From: CALLMM01 sp964429855 | GTDB taxonomy: Bacteria > Armatimonadota > Chthonomonadetes > Chthonomonadales > CAJBBX01 | Assembly (NCBI GenBank): GCA_964429855.1 | Contig: CAYSDM010000019.1 | Coordinates: 1 to 64,000, forward strand | DNA: 64,000 nt | Direction: 5' to 3' | Shown: piece by piece, positions 9,172-17,341 of the stretch | Layout: each line of letters begins with the position of its first letter | Position numbering within the stretch: position 1 is the first letter of the stretch | Program-made: the position numbers and the translations under genes | Notes under the pieces: generated by a model | Told to the model about the DNA's origin: nothing | Databases searched by the model: none | What the model saw: the letters and a program-made list of their open reading frames with translations, nothing else

Positions 9172-11040
9172 ATGAGGTGGAGAGACGGGCGGGCGGCGAC
9201 GCTGCGCCCCTTCCTGATGATACTGGCGATGGGAATGGCGGGACTGCTGACGCTGGGACTGACCGGCAGCGCGCGCACGGCATCCCGTATCGCAGTCGGA
9301 AACAGTCCAGCGGACATCGCTTTTCGCGATCTCGCTGGAGAGCGACATATGCTGCATAATGCGGGCAGCCGCCCCGCCGTCTATCTGTTCCTTTCGACCC
9401 AGTGCCCGGCGGCAAAAGCCTATTCGCCCCGTATCGTCGCGCTGGAGAAGGCATATCGCGCAAAAGGGGTTCGGTTTTACGGGGTCTTTTCCAACGTCAA
9501 CGAGGGAGCGGAGGAGATCAAGACACACGCGAAAGAGCGCAACTACGCTTTTCCCATCGTTCGGGACAACGGCGCGCTGGCGGAGCGTCTCGGCGCGTTG
9601 ATGACGCCGGAGGCAGTGCTGCTCGATTCCAAGGGCGTGATCCGCTATCGAGGACGCATTGACGACAACAACGACGCGGCGCGTGTGCGCTCTCGTGACC
9701 TGCAGATCGCGCTGGATTCGGTGCTTGCCGGAAAGCCGGTGGCGAAACCGGAGACGAAGGTGGTCGGATGTACGATTCGCCCCGCCATGCCGACGGTCAC
9801 CGCCAAGAACGCAAAGTTTACCTTTGCTCGCGATGTCGCCCCGATCCTGCAGAAGAACTGTCTGCCCTGCCACCGCTCCGGCGCGGTCGCTCCTTTCTCG
9901 CTGGAGACCTATCAGCAGGCGGCTGCCTGGGCTTCGCTCATCAAAGACACCACACAGGCGCGTCGCATGCCCCCCTGGAAAGCCGAGTCGAATGGCGAGT
10001 TCCATAACGAGATGCGTCTGACCGAATCGGAGATCGCGACTCTGGCGGCATGGGCGGACAGCGGCGCGCCGATGGGCAATCTGAAAGAGCTTCCCCCCAA
10101 CCCGAAATTCTCCTCCGACTGGATGCTGGGAACGCCTGATGCGGTGCTGGAGCCTTCAGAGCCGTATCATCTGGCGGCAGAGGGCCGGGATGTCTATCAG
10201 TGCTTCGTCTTTCCGACCAACTTTGAGGCAGATCGCTTCGTCGCCGCGCTGGAGGCGAAACCGGGCAATAACGCGGTAGTGCATCATGTGATCGCCTGGC
10301 TGGACACTACCGGAGCGGCGCGCCGACTGGATGCGCGGGAACCCGGACCCGGCTACCGCTCCAACGGCGGCTTTCCCGGCTTTGTTCCGGCGGGATTTCT
10401 GGGCGGGTGGGCTCCCGGCAACCTGCCCTTCACCGCCCCGAAGGGAACCGGGGTGCTGATTCCGAAGGGCGCGGACATTGTTTTAGAGGTGCATTACCAC
10501 TCTAACGGCAAGCCGCAGACAGACAAGACGAAGATCGGGCTGCACTTCACGGACGGTCCGGTACAGCGGTCGCTTCGCGCCGCATTTCTGGCGAACGCGA
10601 TGTTTCAGATTCCTGCCGGGGCGAAGGACTATGAGGTTTTCGCCAGCATGAGCGTCCCGCAGGATATCACCGTTCTGGGGGTGATGCCGCATATGCACCT
10701 GCTGGGGCAGCAGATGACGGTGACTGCCATCTATCCGGACGGTCAGAAGCGGCGAATGGTGCATGTGCCGCGCTGGGATTTCAACTGGCAGACGACCTAC
10801 AGCTATAAGGAGCCGTTGCTGCTGGCGAAGGGGTCGCGGGTGCGCGTGGACGCCCGCTACGACAACTCGGAAGATAACCCCAACAATCCCAATCGTCCGC
10901 CGAAATCGGTGGGATGGGGCGAGCAGACGACCGATGAGATGTGCCTGGCGATAGTCATGTATACGATCAACGGGGAGGATCTGACGCAGGGAGTGAAGGC
11001 TCCCCGCCTGAACTACTTTGAGATCGGACACGGACGATAG
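9172..11040 (+). CDS. Redoxin (PRX-like) - cytochrome c - copper monooxygenase-like fusion protein
   Basis: A secreted three-part protein of about 622 residues. A signal peptide (about residues 10-35) is followed by a peroxiredoxin-like redoxin domain (about 45-195; STQCPAAKAYSPR with a single Cys, then TPEAVLLD and YRGRIDD). After a linker comes a CLPCH heme motif and the same copper-monooxygenase-like region as the preceding gene (VVHHV, LEVHYH, MPHMHLLG, DEMC). The resolving Cys of a CxxC pair is absent. I prefer ATG 9172 over ATG 9166 because AGGAG (9161-9165) directly abuts the latter. The heme-flanking segment is almost identical to its neighbour even at DNA level, so the two arose by duplication. 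A terminator follows. Confidence 0.8.
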   Translation: MRWRDGRAATLRPFLMILAMGMAGLLTLGLTGSARTASRIAVGNSPADIAFRDLAGERHMLHNAGSRPAVYLFLSTQCPAAKAYSPRIVALEKAYRAKGVRFYGVFSNVNEGAEEIKTHAKERNYAFPIVRDNGALAERLGALMTPEAVLLDSKGVIRYRGRIDDNNDAARVRSRDLQIALDSVLAGKPVAKPETKVVGCTIRPAMPTVTAKNAKFTFARDVAPILQKNCLPCHRSGAVAPFSLETYQQAAAWASLIKDTTQARRMPPWKAESNGEFHNEMRLTESEIATLAAWADSGAPMGNLKELPPNPKFSSDWMLGTPDAVLEPSEPYHLAAEGRDVYQCFVFPTNFEADRFVAALEAKPGNNAVVHHVIAWLDTTGAARRLDAREPGPGYRSNGGFPGFVPAGFLGGWAPGNLPFTAPKGTGVLIPKGADIVLEVHYHSNGKPQTDKTKIGLHFTDGPVQRSLRAAFLANAMFQIPAGAKDYEVFASMSVPQDITVLGVMPHMHLLGQQMTVTAIYPDGQKRRMVHVPRWDFNWQTTYSYKEPLLLAKGSRVRVDARYDNSEDNPNNPNRPPKSVGWGEQTTDEMCLAIVMYTINGEDLTQGVKAPRLNYFEIGHGR

Positions 11041-11058
11041 ATTACAATAAAATAGAAA

Positions 11059-11095
11059 CCGGGATGCCTTACTGGCATCCCGGCATTTTTCTGTT
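11059..11095. terminator. Intrinsic terminator between convergent genes
   Basis: CCGGGATGCC pairs with GGCATCCCGG across a five-base loop and is followed by CATTTTTCTGTTTT on the plus strand. The stop of the convergent dehydrogenase gene begins at 11096-11098. The stem can also serve the minus-strand transcript (A-rich 5' flank), though less well. Confidence 0.85.
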
Positions 11096-12091
11096 TTATG
11101 GTCGCGAGCAGGTTGTTAAGGCGGGGTCTATCGGGTGTGGAAGGGGACGCCCTTCCACGCCGGCGATCAGATTCTCCGCCGCCAGCATCGCCATCCGGGT
11201 GCGCGTGGCGATGGAGGCGGAGCCGATATGCGGCAGTAAAACCACGTTGTCCAGCTGCATGAGCGGATCGGTGAGGGGCAGCGGCTCCACCTCGAAGACA
11301 TCCAGCCCTGCCGCCGCGATCTGCCTGCGTTTTAGGGCTTCGTAGAGCGCGCTCTGATCCACCACCGGACCGCGGGAGGTGTTGATAAAGACAGCGGAAG
11401 GCTTCATCCGCGCAAACTGCGACGCGCTCATCAGGTGACGGGTCTGCGGGGTGAGCGGGGTATGCACGGTGACGAAATCGCTCTGGCTCAACAGGGTTCC
11501 CATATCCACAAACTGCGCTCCGAAGCGCTGCTCCGCCGCCTCGTTGCGCTGTGCATCCGTGTAGAGAATGTTCATCTCGAATCCGTGAGCGCGGCGCGCC
11601 ACCTCGAAACCGATACGCCCCATGCCGATGATCCCCAGGGTCGCATGATGGACATCAGGACCGGTCAGAAGCATGGGAGACCATGTCTGCCAGGCGCCTG
11701 AGCGGGTATAGCGGTCTGCCTCAACGATGTGTCGCGCCGTCGCCAGTATCAGGGCGAAGGTCAGGTCGGCGGTCGTTTCGGTCAGCACGCCGGGGGTGTT
11801 GCCGACCGGAATGCCCCTGGCAGAGCAGGCGGCCACATCAATATTATCAAAGCCCACCGCCATCTGACTCACGACTCGCAGGTTCGGCGCGTTATCCAGT
11901 AGTTCCACATCAATTCGATCCGTCAGCAGACAGAGCAGACCCTCCGCCTCGCGCACTTTTTCCAGCAGAACGGGACGCGGGGGAGGCATCTCTTCCTGCC
12001 AGACCTCCGCCGAAGCTGCGGAGTGAATGATCTCCATGACGGTATCGGGAAGACGACGGGTAACAAAGACAAATGGTCGGTTACTGGACAT
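11096..12091 (-). CDS. D-2-hydroxyacid dehydrogenase (glyoxylate/hydroxypyruvate reductase-like)
   Basis: A 331-residue NAD(P)-dependent 2-ketoacid reductase. The nucleotide-binding site is GIIGMGRIGFEVARRA, and the catalytic set of the family is present: Arg in NTSRGPVVD, Glu in FEVEPL and His in LLPHIGSAS. The overall sequence most resembles GrhA/GyaR-type glyoxylate or hydroxypyruvate reductases; exact substrate is inferred. The frame stays open to 12184, but ATG 12091 gives the natural N-terminus MSSNRPFVFVTRRLPD. That start lies inside the end of the upstream Nif3-like gene (11-bp overlap), so the two are translationally linked. Confidence 0.87.
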   Translation of the reverse strand: MSSNRPFVFVTRRLPDTVMEIIHSAASAEVWQEEMPPPRPVLLEKVREAEGLLCLLTDRIDVELLDNAPNLRVVSQMAVGFDNIDVAACSARGIPVGNTPGVLTETTADLTFALILATARHIVEADRYTRSGAWQTWSPMLLTGPDVHHATLGIIGMGRIGFEVARRAHGFEMNILYTDAQRNEAAEQRFGAQFVDMGTLLSQSDFVTVHTPLTPQTRHLMSASQFARMKPSAVFINTSRGPVVDQSALYEALKRRQIAAAGLDVFEVEPLPLTDPLMQLDNVVLLPHIGSASIATRTRMAMLAAENLIAGVEGRPLPHPIDPALTTCSRP

Positions 12092-13220
12092 AGAGAATCT
12101 CCACCCCATCGGAATCAAAGGTATCTCGCAACTGCATGCATAACTGCTGTAGACCGGGGGAGAGCGAGGCGGCATAGCCGACATCTATGATAACGGTTGT
12201 ACCGCTGTCCGCCAGCGCGAAGTCTTGCGGCGATGCGCTTCCGGTAATGAACGCGCCCGCGCCGGAGCGGCGCGCCTGCCAGAAAAGCCCGTCGCTGGCG
12301 CCGCTTGCCACCGCCAGCGAGGAGACGGGAAAATCGGAGTGGTGCGAACAGCGAATGGAGTCTGTCTCCAGCGCGTCCTGAACCTGCGCCAGCACCGTAT
12401 CCATCGCCACCGGAAGGGGCAGTTCGCCCATACGCCCGCGTCCATAGACAACCCCGGGATTGCGAATCACATAGACATCGTAGGCGACCTCTTCATACGG
12501 ATGGGCGTCCAGCACCGCCGCAATGACGCCCTGTAGTTCCCGCTGGGGAACCACCATCTCCATCCGTATCTCTTCGACCGACTCCATGCGTCCCACCGCG
12601 CCGATGGTTGGCTCGGCTCCTTCGCGGGGCAGGAAGGTTCCCCGTCCCTGCGTCTCGAAGGAGCAGTGGCTATAGTTGCCGATTATTCCTGCGCCTGCCT
12701 CCGCTGCCGCGTTTCGAACGCTCTCGACCGCATTCAGCGGCGAATAGACGGCGATCTTATACTGCGGCTCGAAGTTGGTGGGGCGCAACATGGAGGTTGC
12801 CGCCAGTCCCAGCTTCTCCGCCAGCGCATCGTCGAATCCGCCCGGCGCGGCGGTGAAGCTGTTGGGCAGAACATAGAAGCTGATCCGGTTTTCCAGCAGG
12901 TAGGAGAGTTTCGCGCCGACGGGGTCATCGAGACGAACCGCCATGATCGGCGTGGTCAGAAGGGGAGCGCAGGTCAACAGCAGTGTCTGTTTCCGGGAGG
13001 CGGCGGTCGAGAGCGCGCTCTGCGTGGGCATCGGGGAGACGACCACCGTCTTAACCTCTGCAGAGGAGGAGCCGGCTTGCAGTCCCCACGGCTCTTCCGG
13101 CACGGAGAGCCAGGGCGGCGCCAGATACTCCAGGAAATCGCTGATCTCGGCGACGCTGACCGAGCGGCGTCGGCGTCTTCGTGTCCGCTCTTCGGACATC
13201 TCGCCCGGTTTGCGATTCAT
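12081..13220 (-). CDS. Nif3/YbgI-family protein lacking the metal-binding residues
   Basis: A 379-residue protein of the Nif3 (DUF34) family, which normally forms hexameric di-metal proteins of poorly known function. It keeps the family scaffold, including the inserted PII-like segment (HPYEEVAYDVY, then GRGRMGELP) and the final FITG block. However, the metal ligands are gone: the usual HHPL reads CAPL, the HTxxD region reads PNSFTAAPGG, the KYHD motif reads ASPQD, and the last H-x3-E region reads GYAASLS. The N-terminal 20 residues are Arg-rich. ATG 13220 was chosen because its A overlaps the TGA of a small upstream ORF (ATGA), a coupling arrangement. It is co-transcribed with the dehydrogenase. 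Confidence 0.8.
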   Translation of the reverse strand: MNRKPGEMSEERTRRRRRRSVSVAEISDFLEYLAPPWLSVPEEPWGLQAGSSSAEVKTVVVSPMPTQSALSTAASRKQTLLLTCAPLLTTPIMAVRLDDPVGAKLSYLLENRISFYVLPNSFTAAPGGFDDALAEKLGLAATSMLRPTNFEPQYKIAVYSPLNAVESVRNAAAEAGAGIIGNYSHCSFETQGRGTFLPREGAEPTIGAVGRMESVEEIRMEMVVPQRELQGVIAAVLDAHPYEEVAYDVYVIRNPGVVYGRGRMGELPLPVAMDTVLAQVQDALETDSIRCSHHSDFPVSSLAVASGASDGLFWQARRSGAGAFITGSASPQDFALADSGTTVIIDVGYAASLSPGLQQLCMQLRDTFDSDGVEILYVQ

Positions 13221-13321
13221 CGCGCCGCTCCCGCGATGTGACCCTGTGGCGTGCGCGCAGTGTGACCGGATGAGAGAGGAAGAGCGAGGACGACTGATGT
13301 GGTGACGATGGTGTAGAGCAT
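13217..13321 (-). CDS. Small leader ORF, 34 residues, coupled to the Nif3-like gene
   Basis: ATG 13321 opens a 34-codon frame encoding a peptide with a hydrophobic stretch (about residues 5-16), beginning MLYTIVTTSVVLALP. A strong AGGAGGT lies upstream at 13336-13342, though the 14-base spacing is long. The TGA at 13219-13217 overlaps the ATG of the Nif3-like gene as ATGA. It sits directly behind a consensus promoter whose expected start is near 13347. It could be a leader peptide that primes translation, or a tiny membrane protein. It is too short for any homology judgement. Confidence 0.4.
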   Translation of the reverse strand: MLYTIVTTSVVLALPLSSGHTARTPQGHIAGAAR

Positions 13322-13353
13322 ACCGCGTGAAATCTACCTCCTGACGCCCTGCG

Positions 13354-13382
13354 AGTATAGCAAAAAGTGAGCGGATTGTCAA
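13354..13382 (-). promoter_or_regulatory. Consensus sigma-70 promoter of the Nif3-like/dehydrogenase operon
   Basis: On the minus strand TTGACA (13382-13377) and TATACT (13359-13354) are separated by exactly 17 bp. Transcription should start near 13347, ahead of the AGGAGGT at 13342-13336. Confidence 0.8.
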
Positions 13383-13516
13383 AGCGCGATTCGCATCCGG
13401 GCGAACGGCGAGGTCGGAAAGGAAATCATGCGCGATTTATACGGGATTGTCCGGAAGGCAGGATAAAGCGGATTCGCTCTCGAAAAATAGAAAATGATTG
13501 GGGAGGTGGACACGTC

Positions 13517-14323
13517 ATGAATCGGACTGAAGATTGGGACGTAATCTGGAAATGGCAGTGGTTCCGTCGTCCGTTGTGGCAGCCGTATTTTCGCGATCCA
13601 TCGCACCCGGAAGGGCGCCCGGCGCGCTCTGCGCCGATCTGGGTCTGGGCGCTGCAGAATCTGGGCGCGCAGCGTATTCTGGACTGTAATGCCGGACTGG
13701 GGCTGAGGGCGATTATCCTGCGAGAAGCCGGTTTTGAGGTGGTCGGCACGGATGCCAGCGGCGTCGCTGTCACCCATGCTCGCGAACTGGCTGAATCCCG
13801 CGAAATGGAGATACCTTTCTATCATTGCGACTGGCAGAATTTGGGCGAGCAGTTCACCGCTGAGTTCGACGCCATCATCAACGACGCCTTTGCCTGGACG
13901 CTGACCCGCTCCGAACTGCGCTTTTCCACACATAACTTCTTTTCCATCCTGAAGCCGGGCGGGGCGCTTATCTTTACCGGCGCGGATCAATGGTCGCAGG
14001 CGGTGGATCGCGCCGAGATGATTAATCATGCCTGGGAAGCCGCGCCGCGTTTTCAGCTTCGCAGCGACTACGCCAGCGAGGAGACGCATCTGACGCTGCT
14101 GGTCGCCCGCGATAAGTCGGATATCGGCGTGGTGGAGAACTACCTGTTCGTGGTGCGCGATGAGGGCGGGCCGCGCCTGGAGACCGCCGCCATCTGTAAC
14201 TCGGTGCAGTGGACATGGGAAGACTATCAGGCTGTCTGCCGGGAGGCGAACTTCACCTCTCTGGAGAGCCTGAAGGTTCCGGTCGGTCGTCGCGAACACA
14301 TTCTGAATGTCGCCCGAAAGTAG
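13517..14323 (+). CDS. Class I SAM-dependent methyltransferase
   Basis: A 268-residue protein with one Rossmann methyltransferase domain. Motif I reads ILDCNAGLGLRAI (acidic residue followed by a Gly-containing loop), followed by the acidic end of strand 2 (VVGTDAS) and a DAIINDAFAW block at strand 4. The N-terminus (MNRTEDWDVIWKWQWFRRP) is Trp-rich. The substrate is not recognisable. ATG 13517 was chosen because GGGAGGTGG lies immediately upstream; the open frame extends back to 13367 without a ribosome site. An 8-bp GC hairpin follows the stop codon, and a DUF6785-type membrane protein starts 51 bp downstream. Confidence 0.82.
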   Translation: MNRTEDWDVIWKWQWFRRPLWQPYFRDPSHPEGRPARSAPIWVWALQNLGAQRILDCNAGLGLRAIILREAGFEVVGTDASGVAVTHARELAESREMEIPFYHCDWQNLGEQFTAEFDAIINDAFAWTLTRSELRFSTHNFFSILKPGGALIFTGADQWSQAVDRAEMINHAWEAAPRFQLRSDYASEETHLTLLVARDKSDIGVVENYLFVVRDEGGPRLETAAICNSVQWTWEDYQAVCREANFTSLESLKVPVGRREHILNVARK

Positions 14324-14325
14324 GC

Positions 14326-14374
14326 GGCGAGGGAGCAAAGCTCTGGCTTCCCTCCCCTCGCCAACCCCTTTTCT
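14326..14374 (+). terminator. Possible terminator or intercistronic hairpin after the methyltransferase
   Basis: GGCGAGGG at 14326-14333 pairs with CCCTCGCC at 14355-14362, and a short CCCCTTTTC tail follows. The loop is long and the T-run short, so it may only attenuate before the next gene at 14375. Confidence 0.4.
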
Positions 14375-16351
14375 ATGACCGCTTTCACCCAACCTTCGGA
14401 GTCTGTCCCCGGTCCGGTTTCGTCCGCCGCCGCTGTTCCGGCGCGGCGCGTCACCTTTCGCGCGGTGTTGATCGGCTTGCTCTGCATCCCGCTCAACGCC
14501 GTCTGGGTGATTCTGATGGAGCGCGTGGACGGACGCGCCTTCAGCAGCACCATCTCGCTCTTTTTCACCGCTGTCTTCTTCCTCATGGTCGTCACCGCCT
14601 TCAACCGCCTGCTGATGACGAACCTGCCCCGTTACGCGCTGCATCAGGGCGAACTGCTGACCATCTTCAGCATGGTCTCGATTGCGACGGCGATGGCGGC
14701 GGTGGACTTCATGTCTCCGCTGATTACCATCATGGGGCATGGGGTCTGGTTCGCCACGCCGGAAAACAACTGGGATTCGTTTCTGAACGATCTGCCGCAG
14801 TGGTTGATCGTCACGGATCGGGAGGCGTTGAAGGGCTACTATCTGGGTAGTTCGACGCTCTATCGCTGGGAGGCGCTACGCGCCTGGCTGGTTCCCGCCT
14901 CCTGGTGGACGCTGTTCATCATGGCGCTGCTCTGGACGATGAGCTGCCTGAACACCATTCTCCGGGCGCAGTGGACGGAGAAAGAGCGTCTCACCTACCC
15001 GATGACCCAACTCCCCATCGCCATGACCCGCGAGGACGGCAGCCTCTATCGGAACCGGCTCTTCTGGATGGGGTTTGCACTGGCAGGCAGCTTGAGCCTC
15101 ATCAATGGACTGCACAACCTCTACCCTTCGGTTCCTGCGCTGACCTTCAACGGATTCGACGCCGGACAGTGGTTCCCGCAGCGTCCCTGGAACGCGATCG
15201 GCTGGACTCCGCTGGCGATCTTTCCGTTTGTGGTGGGATTGGGCTATCTGTTGCCGGTGGACCTGCTCTTTAGCTGCTGGTTCTTCTTCCTCTTCTGGAG
15301 GCTGGAGAAGGTGGCGTCCAGCGCGATGGGGTTTATGGCGGAGCATCCGAAGTTCCCCTATATAGACGAACAGATGTTCGGCGGCTATATGGCGATCTGT
15401 CTCTTTGCGCTCTGGACGGCGCGTCCGCATCTACGCGAGGTATGGCAGAAGGCATTCGGCAAAGGCTCGCCTATCCCGGAAGCGAACGAGCCGATGCGTT
15501 TCCGCACCGCCATTCTGGGCGCGCTCTGCGGCTATCTCTTCCTGACGGGCTTCTCCTATTTTGCCGGACTTCCGCTCTGGCTGGCTGCCGTCTTCTTTCT
15601 GATCTACTTTGCCATCGCTATCAGCGTCACGCGAATGCGCGCCGAACTGGGTCCGCCCACCCATGACCTGCACTTTATCGGACCGGGGCAGACACTGCAC
15701 ACGGTTCTCGGCGCGCGCGACCTGAGCGGTCCCACGCTGGGCGTCTTTACCCTCTACTACTGGTTCAATCGCGCCTACCGCGCACATCCAATGCCGCATC
15801 AACTGGAAGCCTTCAAGATGGCGCAGGCGAGCGGAACCTCGCAGAAGGGCGTGATGTTCGCCATGCTGCTGGCAGCGCTGGCGGGCATCTTCTTCACCTT
15901 CTGGGTGACGCTGCACGTCTCGTATGAGATGGGGGCGGCGGGACGCATTCGCGGATGGGCTTCGCTGGGGTATGGCACGGAGGCTTACAATAACCTCGCC
16001 TCCTGGAACTCCTCGCCCGCTCGCCCCGACCCGCAGGCGACCTTCGCCATGTTCGTCGGCTTTGTGATCGCCTCCGTTCTGATGATCCTGAAGCTGAATA
16101 TCTATGGCTGGCCCTTCCACGCGCTCGGATTCTCGATCTCCGGCGGCTGGTCTATGATGTGGGCATGGCTCAGTCTCTTTGTTGCCTGGGTGCTCAAAGC
16201 GCTCATCCTGCGCTACAGCGGTCTGCGCGGCTATCGCGCCGGACTGCCCTTCTTCTTCGGCGTGATTCTGGGCGACTTCCTCATTGGCGGAATATGGACT
16301 CTCCTCGGCTTGATCCTCGATATCCCCATCTACAGCCTCTGGAGCGGATAG
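14375..16351 (+). CDS. Multi-pass membrane protein, DUF6785/DUF6784-type
   Basis: A 658-residue integral membrane protein with roughly a dozen or more hydrophobic spans and a hydrophilic N-terminus. Recognisable blocks include GHGVWFATPENNWDSF, LTYPMTQLPI, RMRAELGPPTHDLHFIGPG and GWSMMWAWLSLF. These blocks recur in the paralogue at 33106-35136 (ETPQNNWATT, LTYPIAEIPI, RLRAELGLPTYEL). This architecture matches large proteins annotated DUF6785/DUF6784, common in Armatimonadota and Planctomycetota, with no known function; a transport role would be a guess. No strong ribosome site precedes ATG 14375, which follows a hairpin. PhyH and S9 peptidase genes follow on the same strand. Confidence 0.8.
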   Translation: MTAFTQPSESVPGPVSSAAAVPARRVTFRAVLIGLLCIPLNAVWVILMERVDGRAFSSTISLFFTAVFFLMVVTAFNRLLMTNLPRYALHQGELLTIFSMVSIATAMAAVDFMSPLITIMGHGVWFATPENNWDSFLNDLPQWLIVTDREALKGYYLGSSTLYRWEALRAWLVPASWWTLFIMALLWTMSCLNTILRAQWTEKERLTYPMTQLPIAMTREDGSLYRNRLFWMGFALAGSLSLINGLHNLYPSVPALTFNGFDAGQWFPQRPWNAIGWTPLAIFPFVVGLGYLLPVDLLFSCWFFFLFWRLEKVASSAMGFMAEHPKFPYIDEQMFGGYMAICLFALWTARPHLREVWQKAFGKGSPIPEANEPMRFRTAILGALCGYLFLTGFSYFAGLPLWLAAVFFLIYFAIAISVTRMRAELGPPTHDLHFIGPGQTLHTVLGARDLSGPTLGVFTLYYWFNRAYRAHPMPHQLEAFKMAQASGTSQKGVMFAMLLAALAGIFFTFWVTLHVSYEMGAAGRIRGWASLGYGTEAYNNLASWNSSPARPDPQATFAMFVGFVIASVLMILKLNIYGWPFHALGFSISGGWSMMWAWLSLFVAWVLKALILRYSGLRGYRAGLPFFFGVILGDFLIGGIWTLLGLILDIPIYSLWSG

Positions 16352-16424
16352 ATCGTCCTGCCTGCCCTGCAAATCGGGTATAACCGTAATCATCATCTCT
16401 GACATTCGGGGAAGGAGCAAGACA

Positions 16425-17327
16425 ATGTCACGTCTGGTAATCAGCGACGAAGAGGCGCAGTTTTTCCACGATAACGGCTATCTGATCCTGCGCGGCGTGC
16501 TGCATGGGGAGGAGCTTCAGCGCGTTCAGGACGCCATGATGAAGCTGGTGGAGTATGGCTCGACACAGGTGCGTGATGATCCGGATTTTATGTACGGTAA
16601 GGGACATCAGTCCGGGGAGCGGAAGCTGGCGCGAGTGGAGTATGTCATTGACAAGAGCGACGTGATGAAGTCTCTTCTTGGACATCCCCTGATCCTGCGC
16701 TCGGTGGAGAAGCTGATGGGACCCGACCTGATCCCGACCTGGGACTCGATGGTTCTCAAATTTCCGGGCGAGGGCATTATCGTGCCCTGGCATCGCGACG
16801 CCGGAACCGATCAGGTCGGGGACAAGCCGATCTTCAATGTGGACTTCTACCTCGATGAGGCGACAGAGGAGAACTGCGTCTGGGTTATTCCCGGCAGCAA
16901 CCACTGGAGCAAAGAGCAGACCCGCGCCTGGATCGAGGAGCGCAAAGGAGACGTATCGGCGGCAGACTTTCGCGCCTCTGGCGCGATTCCCGCGCTGATG
17001 CAGCCGGGAGACGTGCTGTTTCACAACATTCTCGTGATGCACGGCTCTCCCTCGACCGAAGCGCGCGCGCTGCGCCGGGTGGTCTATTACGAGTTCCGCA
17101 CGGCGCATGTCGAGGAGGCAATCGGTCCGCATATTCCGGAGTATATCCCGCTCAAGCAGAAGGTGCTTCTTGCCTGCATCGAGCGGCGAAAAAAGGCGGA
17201 CTATATCGCCTCAGACGAGATCCCCTTCGAGTATCGCCCGCATGCGCCCTACAATGCCGTGACGCTGGAGAAGGGCGAGGAGCTATCCACCTATCGCTAT
17301 GCGCACGGCGACTACTGGCGCAAATAG
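16425..17327 (+). CDS. Phytanoyl-CoA dioxygenase (PhyH) family Fe(II)/2-oxoglutarate oxygenase
   Basis: A 300-residue non-heme iron oxygenase. The iron triad is visible as His123 and Asp125 in PWHRDAGTD and the distal His206 in LVMHGSPS, with Arg217/218 placed to bind the 2-oxoglutarate carboxylate. Members hydroxylate varied small molecules, so the substrate is open. The ATG at 16425 is preceded by GGGGAAGGAG. The S9 peptidase begins 14 bp after its stop, so the two genes are very likely co-transcribed. Confidence 0.88.
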   Translation: MSRLVISDEEAQFFHDNGYLILRGVLHGEELQRVQDAMMKLVEYGSTQVRDDPDFMYGKGHQSGERKLARVEYVIDKSDVMKSLLGHPLILRSVEKLMGPDLIPTWDSMVLKFPGEGIIVPWHRDAGTDQVGDKPIFNVDFYLDEATEENCVWVIPGSNHWSKEQTRAWIEERKGDVSAADFRASGAIPALMQPGDVLFHNILVMHGSPSTEARALRRVVYYEFRTAHVEEAIGPHIPEYIPLKQKVLLACIERRKKADYIASDEIPFEYRPHAPYNAVTLEKGEELSTYRYAHGDYWRK

Positions 17328-17341
17328 AGGAGACACCTGTG

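Noticed and set aside
13379..14740. Minus-strand frame opposite the methyltransferase
   Set aside because: His/Arg-rich shadow translation; the plus strand has a ribosome site and methyltransferase motifs.
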